From positions 1-8,810 of the forward strand of contig DATJIG010000207.1 of assembly GCA_035493495.1 (NCBI GenBank): a stretch of 8,810 bases of DNA. The letters run 5' to 3'. Below are positions 1-5,625 of this stretch, in pieces (position 1 is the stretch's first letter; each line of letters starts with the position of its first letter). Under the pieces are notes generated by a model. It had not been told where the DNA came from and made no database searches. It worked only from the letters and a program-made list of their open reading frames with translations. The stretch comes from DATJIG01 sp035493495 (GTDB lineage: Bacteria; Pseudomonadota; Alphaproteobacteria; SMXQ01). Both the position numbers and the translations under genes were made by a program.

Positions 1-8
1 TCGATCCA

Positions 9-14
9 TATACT
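9..14 (+). promoter_or_regulatory. Possible -10 box of the serC promoter
   Basis: The hexamer TATACT matches the sigma-70 -10 consensus TATAAT at five of six positions in an otherwise G+C-rich stretch. Transcription would start near position 20-22, just before the first leader hairpin, as expected if the leader RNA sits at the 5' end of the serC message. The -35 element would lie outside the window, so only half of the promoter can be judged. Confidence 0.3.
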
Positions 15-21
15 CCGCCGC

Positions 22-70
22 GGGACACGCCCCCCCAACGGGGCGCAACTATTCTGGAAGGAATAGCGCC
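22..70 (+). ncRNA. serC leader RNA (cis-regulatory 5' UTR element)
   Basis: Two hairpins lie directly before serC. Hairpin 1 pairs CGCCCC (28-33) with GGGGCG (40-45). Hairpin 2 pairs CTATTC (49-54) with GAATAG (61-66), and the loop plus start of its 3' arm hold the Shine-Dalgarno AAGGAA (58-63). The start codon follows four bases later at 71. A serC leader motif is known upstream of serC-serA in Alphaproteobacteria, and its last stem is described as overlapping the serC ribosome binding site; the location and architecture here fit that. GGCG at 42-45 can alternatively pair with CGCC at 67-70, lengthening hairpin 2 to the edge of the start codon and breaking hairpin 1. The likely role is control of serC translation. 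The ligand or trigger is not known to me, and the family assignment is from memory, without a covariance-model search. Confidence 0.68.
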
Positions 71-1219
71 ATGATGCCGACACATCGGCCGCGCAACGCC
101 GCTTTCTCCTCTGGCCCCTGCGCCAAATTTCCCGGTTGGACGACTGATCACCTGAAGGACGCCGCGCTCGGGCGTTCGCACCGTTCGAAGGACGGGAAGG
201 CGAAGCTCGCCGCCGTCATCGACATGAGCCGTAAGATCCTCGGCATCCCGAAGGATTGGCGCCTCGGCATCGTGCCCGCCTCCGACACCGGCGCCTTCGA
301 AATGGCGATGTGGTCGCTGCTCGGGCCGCGTCCGGTCGACGTGCTCGCCTGGGAGAGCTTCGGCTCCGGGTGGGTCAACGACATCACCAAGGAACTCAAG
401 CTCAAGGACGTCCGCACGCTGAAGGCGGACTACGGCAAGCTTCCCGACCTCAAGCAGGTCGACTCCGATCACGACATCGTCTTCACCTGGAACGGCACGA
501 CCTCGGGCGTGCGCGTGCCGAACGGCGACTGGATCAAGGCGGACCGCAAGGGCCTCGCGATGTGCGATGCCACCTCGGCGGTGTTCGCGATGGACATCCC
601 GTGGGACAAGCTCGACGTCGTCACCTGGTCCTGGCAGAAGGTGCTGGGCGGCGAGGGACAGCACGGCATGCTGGCGCTGAGCCCGCGCGCCGCCGAGCGG
701 CTCACCACCTACACGCCGCCGTGGCCGATGCCGAAGATCTTCAAGATGGCCTCGGGCGGCAAGATCCTCGAAGGCATCTTCAAGGGCGACACCATCAACA
801 CTCCGTCCATGCTGTGCGTCGAGGATCACCTCGCCGCGCTGCACTGGGCCGATGGCATCGGCGGCCTGCCGGCGCTGATCAAGCGTTCCGAGGGCAACCT
901 CAAGGCGATCGCCGACTGGGTCGCGGAGAACGACTGGATCGACTTTCTCGCCGAGGACCCGGCGATCCGTTCCTGCACCTCGGTGTGCCTCAAGATCGTG
1001 GCGCCGTGGGTTGCGAAGCTGTCGCCCGAAGACCAGGCCAAGGTGCCGAAGTCGATGGTGGCCGCGCTGGAGCACGAGAAGGTGGCGTTCGACATCGACG
1101 CCTACCGCGACGCGCCTCCGGGCATGCGCATCTGGGCCGGTGCCACGGTGGAAACCAGCGACCTTCAGGCGCTGTTCCCGTGGCTCGAGTGGGCCTACGC
1201 GCAGGCGGAAGCGGCCTAA
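71..1219 (+). CDS. serC: Phosphoserine aminotransferase
   Basis: Cytosolic PLP enzyme converting 3-phosphohydroxypyruvate plus glutamate to O-phosphoserine and 2-oxoglutarate, the second step of serine synthesis; in many bacteria it also serves pyridoxal phosphate synthesis. The 382-residue product has the alphaproteobacterial SerC N-terminus (SSGPCAKFPGW), a PASDTGAFEMAMWSLLG segment near residues 70-85 typical of the cofactor-binding region, and SWQKVLGGEG with K190 as the expected Schiff-base lysine. The length fits the family. Two ATG codons are in tandem (71 and 74); AAGGAA at 58-63 serves either, with better spacing to the first. The gene ends with a hairpin around its TAA and is followed 87 bases later by serA, the preceding pathway step, so the two are probably co-transcribed. 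Its ribosome binding site lies inside the leader RNA hairpin. Confidence 0.96.
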   Translation: MMPTHRPRNAAFSSGPCAKFPGWTTDHLKDAALGRSHRSKDGKAKLAAVIDMSRKILGIPKDWRLGIVPASDTGAFEMAMWSLLGPRPVDVLAWESFGSGWVNDITKELKLKDVRTLKADYGKLPDLKQVDSDHDIVFTWNGTTSGVRVPNGDWIKADRKGLAMCDATSAVFAMDIPWDKLDVVTWSWQKVLGGEGQHGMLALSPRAAERLTTYTPPWPMPKIFKMASGGKILEGIFKGDTINTPSMLCVEDHLAALHWADGIGGLPALIKRSEGNLKAIADWVAENDWIDFLAEDPAIRSCTSVCLKIVAPWVAKLSPEDQAKVPKSMVAALEHEKVAFDIDAYRDAPPGMRIWAGATVETSDLQALFPWLEWAYAQAEAA

Positions 1220-1228
1220 GGCCGCTTC
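1208..1228 (+). other. Hairpin spanning the serC stop codon
   Basis: GAAGCGGCC (1208-1216) and GGCCGCTTC (1220-1228) form a perfect 9-bp stem with the TAA stop codon as the three-base loop. No T-tract follows; the next bases are C+T-rich, GCTTCCCGC. It is therefore not a convincing intrinsic terminator. It could protect the 3' end of the serC message, attenuate read-through into serA, or be incidental to Ala/Glu codon use at the end of the protein. Confidence 0.4.
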
Positions 1229-1306
1229 GCTTCCCGCTTCTCAGCTTCGCGTTTCCTCCACGCGTCTACGGACCCCATTTCCCTTTAGGATAAGGATTGC
1301 TTCGCC

Positions 1307-2890
1307 ATGCCGAAGGTTCTGATTTCCGACGATCTCAGCCCGCAAGCCGTCGCCATCTTCAAGGATCGCGGCATCGACGTCGACTACAAGCCGGGCACCA
1401 AGGCCGATGAGCTCCTCAACATCATCGGCAACTACGACGGTCTCGCCGTTCGCTCGGCGACCAAGGTGACCGAGAAGGTTCTCGCCGCGGCGAAGAACCT
1501 CAAGGTCATCGGCCGCGCCGGCATCGGCGTCGACAACATCGACGTTTCCAAGGCGACGGCGCGCGGCGTCATCGTCATGAACACGCCGTTCGGCAACTCG
1601 ATCACCACCGCCGAGCACGCGATCGCGATGCTGTTCGCGCTCGCCCGCGACCTGCCTGCGGCCAACGCCTCGACCCAGGCCGGCAAGTGGGAAAAGAACC
1701 GCTTCATGGGCGTCGAGATCAGCGGCAAGACGCTCGGCGTCATCGGCTGCGGCAACATCGGCTCGATCGTCGCCGACCGCGCGCTGGGCCTGAAGATGAA
1801 GGTCGTCGCCTACGACCCGTTCCTGTCGCCCGAGCGCGCCCGGGATCTCGGCGTCGAGAAGGTCGAGCTCGACGAGGTCTACAAGCGTGCCGACTTCATC
1901 ACGCTGCACGTGCCGCTCACCGATTCGACGCGCGACATGATCGACGCGAAAGCCATTTCGAAGATGAAGAAGGGCGTCCGCCTCATCAACTGCGCCCGCG
2001 GCGAGCTGATCGTCGAGGCCGACGTCAAGGCGGCTCTCGAGTCGGGTCACGTCAAGGGCCTCGGCCTCGACGTATTCCGCGTCGAGCCGGCCAAGGAGTC
2101 CGTGTTCTTCGGCATGGAGCAGGTGGTGGCCACGCCGCACCTCGGCGCCTCCACGCTGGAAGCGCAGGAGAACGTTGCGCTCCAGGTCGCCGAGCAGATC
2201 TCCGATTACCTGCTGACCGGCGCGGTCGTGAACGCGATCAACATGCCGTCGGTTTCGGCCGAGGACGCGCCGCGGCTCCGTCCGTACATGAAGCTCGCCG
2301 AGCAGCTCGGCGGTTTCGCCGGCCGTCTCACCGAGTCTGCGCTCAAGAGCATCACCATCGACTATGACGGCCACGTCGCCGAGCTCAACACTCGGCCGCT
2401 TACCGCCATCGTGCTGATGGGTCTGTTGTCGCCGACCATGGACATCGTCAACATGGTCAACGCGCCGGTGATCGCCCGCGAGCGCAACATCCAGGTCACC
2501 GAGTCCAAGCACGAGCGTGCGTCGGATTACCAGACGCAGATCCGCGTCACGGTCGAGACCGAGAAGGGCAAGCTGTCGGTCGCCGGCACGCTGTTCGGCG
2601 GTGACAAGCCGCGCGTCGTCGACGTCGACGGGATCTCGGTCGAGGCCGAGCTCGGGCCTGCGGTGCTGTTCGTCAAGAACAAGGACAAGCCGGGCTTCAT
2701 CGGCAACCTCGGCCGCACCCTAGCCGAGCACTCGGTCAACATCGCGACCTTCCACCTCGGCCGCACCGCCCCTGGCGCCGATGCCGTGTGCCTGGTCAAC
2801 ATTGACGGCAAGCTCGACGACGGCATCATCGCCAAGGTGAAGGCGCTGCCGAACGTCGTCCAGGCCAAGGCGCTGGTGTTTCACGCCTGA
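1307..2890 (+). CDS. serA: D-3-phosphoglycerate dehydrogenase
   Basis: Oxidises 3-phosphoglycerate to 3-phosphohydroxypyruvate with NAD+, the first committed step of serine synthesis; it supplies the substrate of the upstream SerC. The 527-residue product is the long (type I) form. The N-terminal substrate domain is followed by a Rossmann NAD-binding motif GCGNIG at residues 147-152. The expected active-site residues are R231 (in NCARGEL), E260 (in DVFRVEP) and H278 (in ATPHLGAST). Residues from about 310 to 450 form the intervening (ASB-type) domain. The C-terminal part from about residue 453 (VLFVKNKDKPGFIG onward) is an ACT domain, the usual site of serine feedback control, though whether this enzyme is inhibited cannot be read from sequence. 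The ATG at 1307 is preceded by AAGGA at 1292-1296. Confidence 0.97.
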   Translation: MPKVLISDDLSPQAVAIFKDRGIDVDYKPGTKADELLNIIGNYDGLAVRSATKVTEKVLAAAKNLKVIGRAGIGVDNIDVSKATARGVIVMNTPFGNSITTAEHAIAMLFALARDLPAANASTQAGKWEKNRFMGVEISGKTLGVIGCGNIGSIVADRALGLKMKVVAYDPFLSPERARDLGVEKVELDEVYKRADFITLHVPLTDSTRDMIDAKAISKMKKGVRLINCARGELIVEADVKAALESGHVKGLGLDVFRVEPAKESVFFGMEQVVATPHLGASTLEAQENVALQVAEQISDYLLTGAVVNAINMPSVSAEDAPRLRPYMKLAEQLGGFAGRLTESALKSITIDYDGHVAELNTRPLTAIVLMGLLSPTMDIVNMVNAPVIARERNIQVTESKHERASDYQTQIRVTVETEKGKLSVAGTLFGGDKPRVVDVDGISVEAELGPAVLFVKNKDKPGFIGNLGRTLAEHSVNIATFHLGRTAPGADAVCLVNIDGKLDDGIIAKVKALPNVVQAKALVFHA

Positions 2891-3039
2891 GGCCACGTTC
2901 TGGGCCTAGTCTTCCGGGCCGATTGCTCTAAACTGGCGCCGCTCGGCCGTTCCGGCTGGGCGGTATCCAGAGGAAATCAGGGCGTGCGGCCGATCGCAGA
3001 CGAGTGCGGACCGAACGGGCTGCCAAGGGGCGTAAGGGG

Positions 3040-4188
3040 ATGAACGAGGACAGCTCGCGCGCCCTGCTGCCGCCCGGATTCAACGACATCCTGCCTCCGG
3101 ACGCCGCCTTTGAGGCCGACATCGTCGGTCGGTTGATGGCGCGTGTCCGCGCCTCGGGCTACGAGCAGGTCAAGCCGCCGCTGGTCGAGTACGAGGACAC
3201 GCTGCTCGCCGGCGACGGCTCGTCGATGACCGCGCGCACATTCCGACTCATGGATCCGATGTCGCACCGCATGCTCGCGGTGCGCGCCGACATGACGCTG
3301 CAGATCGCCCGCATCGCGACCACGCGGCTCGCCCATGAGCCGCGCCCGCTGCGGCTGTGCTACGGAGGCCAGGTCTTACAGGTCGCCGGCAGCCAGCTCC
3401 GGCCCGAGCGTCAGGTCGGGCAGATGGGTTGCGAGCTGATCGGCACCGATTCGCCGGTCGCCGACGCCGAGATCGTGGCGCTCGCGGCCGATTCGCTCGC
3501 GGGCATCGGTGTCGCCGACATCTCGGTCGATCTCAATCTTCCTCCGCTCGTCACGTCGGTGGCGAACGCCGCCGGCATCGATGCCGCGACCCTCGCGCGC
3601 GTGCGCGCGGCGCTCGATCGCAAGGACGCGGCGGCGGTGAAGTCGTACGGCGGCCGGGCCGCCGGTATGCTGGGCGCGATGCTGGCCGCCGCGGGGCCCG
3701 CCGACCCGGCGCTCGCCGCGCTCAACAAGCTCGATCTGCCGCAGGCAGCGCGCGAAGCGGTGCGCGGGCTCGCCGACGTCGTCGCGCGGGTGCGCGAGGC
3801 GGCACCGTCGGTCGCGCTCACCATCGACCCGGTCGAAAACCGCGGCTTCGAGTACCACACCGGCATCAGCTTCTCGATTTTCTCCCGCCGGTCGCGCGAC
3901 GAACTCGGCCGCGGCGGACGCTATCGCGCCGGCAACGGCGGCACTGGCGAGCCGTCGACCGGCTTCACGCTGTTCATGGACACCGTGCTGCGCGCCTGCG
4001 CGGCGGTGCCTCCGCCGAAGCGGATCTATGTGCCGTTCGGCGTGGCGTCGCCGGAGACCGCGCGGCTTCGCGCCGAAGGCTGGACCACGATCGCCGGACT
4101 CGAGCACGCCGGAGACCAGGCCGCCGAGGCGAAGCGCCTCGGCTGTGCGCATGTGTTTGTCGACGGACGCGCCCGTCCCGTCGCCTGA
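3040..4188 (+). CDS. hisZ: ATP phosphoribosyltransferase regulatory subunit
   Basis: HisZ is a histidyl-tRNA synthetase paralogue with no aminoacylation role. It pairs with short-form HisG to make the first enzyme of histidine synthesis and carries histidine feedback control. The 382-residue product starts with LLPPGFNDILPPDAAFEAD, has a motif-2-like segment VRADMTLQIARI (residues 81-92), RPERQVGQMGCELIG, and the GFEYHTGISF and GRGGRY segments that match the synthetase fold. It lacks a full anticodon-binding domain, which separates it from HisS. ATG at 3040 is chosen because AAGGGG (3025-3030) lies at suitable spacing and the family N-terminus begins shortly after; an in-frame GTG at 3004 would add 12 unlikely basic residues. 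No hisG is in the window. purA starts 20 bases downstream. Confidence 0.9.
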   Translation: MNEDSSRALLPPGFNDILPPDAAFEADIVGRLMARVRASGYEQVKPPLVEYEDTLLAGDGSSMTARTFRLMDPMSHRMLAVRADMTLQIARIATTRLAHEPRPLRLCYGGQVLQVAGSQLRPERQVGQMGCELIGTDSPVADAEIVALAADSLAGIGVADISVDLNLPPLVTSVANAAGIDAATLARVRAALDRKDAAAVKSYGGRAAGMLGAMLAAAGPADPALAALNKLDLPQAAREAVRGLADVVARVREAAPSVALTIDPVENRGFEYHTGISFSIFSRRSRDELGRGGRYRAGNGGTGEPSTGFTLFMDTVLRACAAVPPPKRIYVPFGVASPETARLRAEGWTTIAGLEHAGDQAAEAKRLGCAHVFVDGRARPVA

Positions 4189-4197
4189 CGTTTTTTT
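4161..4197 (+). terminator. Possible weak terminator or attenuator between hisZ and purA
   Basis: Seven consecutive T (4191-4197) lie directly after the hisZ stop codon. A short stem CGTC (4179-4182) / GACG (4187-4190) with loop GCCT abuts the T-run and includes the stop codon. An alternative, longer stem pairs 4161-4168 with 4175-4183 (eight pairs, one bulged C at 4179). The two share bases 4179-4183 and cannot form together. The short stem is only four pairs, so termination would be inefficient, and the T-run may simply leave the purA ribosome binding site (AGAGGA, 4199-4204) unstructured. Confidence 0.35.
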
Positions 4198-4208
4198 GAG
4201 AGGACATC

Positions 4209-5501
4209 ATGGCCAACGTCGCCGTCGTCGGCGCCCAGTGGGGTGACGAAGGAAAAGGCAAGATCGTCGACTGGTTGTCGAGCCGCGCCGATGTCGTGGT
4301 GCGCTTCCAGGGCGGGCACAACGCGGGCCACACGCTGGTCATCCGCAACGTCACCTACAAGCTGAGCCTGCTGCCGTCGGGCGTGGTGCGCCCCGGCAAG
4401 CTGTCGATCATCGGCAACGGCGTCGTCGTCGACCCGTGGGCGCTGCTCACCGAGATCGATGCGATCGAGAAGCTCGGGGTCAAGATTTCGCCCGAAAATC
4501 TGATCGTCGCCGAGAACGCGGCGCTGATTCTTCCGTTGCACTCGCGGCTCGACAAGGTGCGCGAGGAGGCGAGGGGACGCGCCGCCATCGGCACTACGGG
4601 GCGCGGCATCGGTCCCGCCTATGAGGACAAGGTCGCGCGCCGCGCGATCCGCGTCTGCGATCTCGCCGATTTCGCCACCCTCGGCGACAAGGTCGACCAA
4701 CTGCTCGTGCATCACAACGCGCTGCTGCGCGGTCTCGGCGCGACCGAGATCGACCGCAACGAGCTCCTTGACTCGCTCAAGGATGTCGCGCCGAAGCTGC
4801 TGCCGTACGCCGATGCGGTGTGGCGCCGGCTCGACGATGCGCGTCGCGCCGGCAAGCGCATCCTGTTCGAGGGCGCGCAGGGCGCGATGCTCGACATCGA
4901 CCACGGTACGTATCCCTACGTCACCTCCTCCAACACCGTGGCGGGGCAGGCGGCTGCGGGCTCCGGCTTCGGCATCAGCGGCATCAACTACGTGCTCGGC
5001 ATCACCAAGGCCTACACGACGCGCGTCGGCGCGGGCCCGTTCCCGAGCGAGCTCAAGGATGCGGTGGGTGAAAAGATCGGCGAGCGGGGCCACGAGTTCG
5101 GCACGGTGACGGGACGCAAGCGCCGTTGCGGCTGGTTCGACGCAGTGATGGTGCGCCAGGCCCTCAAGGTCGGCGGCATAACCGGCATCGCGTTGACCAA
5201 GCTCGACGTGCTCGACGGCTTCGAAACGCTCAAGATCTGCACCGGGTATCGCTACAAGGGGCAGACCTACAGCCACCTGCCGTCGGCACCCGAGGTCCAA
5301 GCCGGAATCGAGCCGATCTACGAGGAGTTCCCGGGCTGGAGCGAAACCACCCAGGGCGCGCGCTCCTGGGCGGATCTGCCGGCGAGCGCCGTCAAGTACG
5401 TACGGCGCATCGAGGAGCTGATCGAGACGCCGGTCGCCCTCCTGTCGACCAGCCCCGAGCGCGACGACACGATCCTGGTCCACGACCCGTTTGCGGCCTG
5501 A
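4209..5501 (+). CDS. purA: Adenylosuccinate synthetase
   Basis: Cytosolic GTP-dependent enzyme that joins IMP and aspartate to give adenylosuccinate, the first step from IMP to AMP. The 430-residue length is standard. The N-terminus shows the family signature QWGDEGKGK (residues 10-18), with D13 the catalytic acid, and GGHNAGHT (35-42) with H41 the catalytic partner. The GTTGRGIGPAYEDKVARR segment (128-145) is the conserved IMP-binding loop, and the TRVGAGPFPSE and VTGRKRRCGWFD segments are also family hallmarks. The C-terminus LLSTSPERDDTI is typical of the guanine-binding end. ATG at 4209 follows AGAGGA (4199-4204). The gene follows hisZ after 20 bases and could be partly co-transcribed with it. 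Confidence 0.98.
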   Translation: MANVAVVGAQWGDEGKGKIVDWLSSRADVVVRFQGGHNAGHTLVIRNVTYKLSLLPSGVVRPGKLSIIGNGVVVDPWALLTEIDAIEKLGVKISPENLIVAENAALILPLHSRLDKVREEARGRAAIGTTGRGIGPAYEDKVARRAIRVCDLADFATLGDKVDQLLVHHNALLRGLGATEIDRNELLDSLKDVAPKLLPYADAVWRRLDDARRAGKRILFEGAQGAMLDIDHGTYPYVTSSNTVAGQAAAGSGFGISGINYVLGITKAYTTRVGAGPFPSELKDAVGEKIGERGHEFGTVTGRKRRCGWFDAVMVRQALKVGGITGIALTKLDVLDGFETLKICTGYRYKGQTYSHLPSAPEVQAGIEPIYEEFPGWSETTQGARSWADLPASAVKYVRRIEELIETPVALLSTSPERDDTILVHDPFAA

Positions 5502-5505
5502 ATCG

Positions 5506-5538
5506 GCGTCAAAAGGTCGATTTTTGGCCGTTTTGCGC
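5506..5538 (+). terminator. Possible stem-loop after purA
   Basis: Five bases past the purA stop codon, GCGT-C-AAAA-GGTC (5506-5518) can pair with GGCC-G-TTTT-GCGC (5526-5538) around the loop GATTTTT. That gives 12 pairs, including two G-T wobbles, with one bulged base on each side. There is no T-tract immediately after it (GTGTCATTTCC follows), so it is at best a weak or factor-assisted 3' end. Confidence 0.3.
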
Positions 5539-5555
5539 GTGTCATTTCCAGGTTG

Positions 5556-5589
5556 TTAACCATCCGTTTGCCTTTCCCCGGCACGATTC
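5556..5589 (+). promoter_or_regulatory. CtrA-like half-site and GANTC site before the pseudokinase gene
   Basis: The gap before the 5626 gene contains TTAACCAT (5556-5563), which matches one half of the alphaproteobacterial CtrA box TTAA-N7-TTAACC; the other half is poor (TTTC at 5545-5548). It also contains GATTC (5585-5589), a GANTC site of the type methylated by CcrM. Both are short and could be chance, but they lie within 70 bases of the start codon. No clear -35/-10 pair was found. Confidence 0.22.
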
Positions 5590-5625
5590 GCAGATTGCGG
5601 TTCGTGTGTGGAAAGGCGTTGCCTG

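Noticed and set aside
1241..2512. A 423-codon open frame on the - strand opposite serA
   Set aside because: It is rich in Arg, Asp and Val with low-complexity repeats, has no recognisable motif, and lies fully opposite a clearly real gene. It is a codon-bias shadow typical of G+C-rich DNA.
3004..3039. GTG at 3004 as the hisZ start
   Set aside because: It would add 12 mostly basic residues not expected in HisZ, while ATG 3040 has a good ribosome binding site and leads into the family N-terminus.
2891..3039. Possible promoter or terminator in the serA-hisZ gap
   Set aside because: TAAACT (2929-2934) resembles a -10 box but lacks a -35 at proper spacing, and the AGGCC/GGCCT stem (2890-2907) has only five pairs and no T-tract. 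The gap holds nothing I can support.
3040..4188. Histidyl-tRNA synthetase (hisS) as the identity of the 3040 gene
   Set aside because: The length is 382 residues without a full anticodon-binding domain, and the motif-2-like segment reads RADMT rather than the RPEGT-type motif of HisS. HisZ fits better.
4026..5483. A 485-codon open frame on the - strand opposite the end of hisZ and purA
   Set aside because: Same shadow pattern: composition is dominated by Arg, Ala, Asp and Val, no family motif is seen, and purA on the + strand is unambiguous.
5608..5625. GTG at 5608 as the pseudokinase start
   Set aside because: The best Shine-Dalgarno, GGAAAGG (5610-5616), lies after this GTG and fits ATG 5626 instead.
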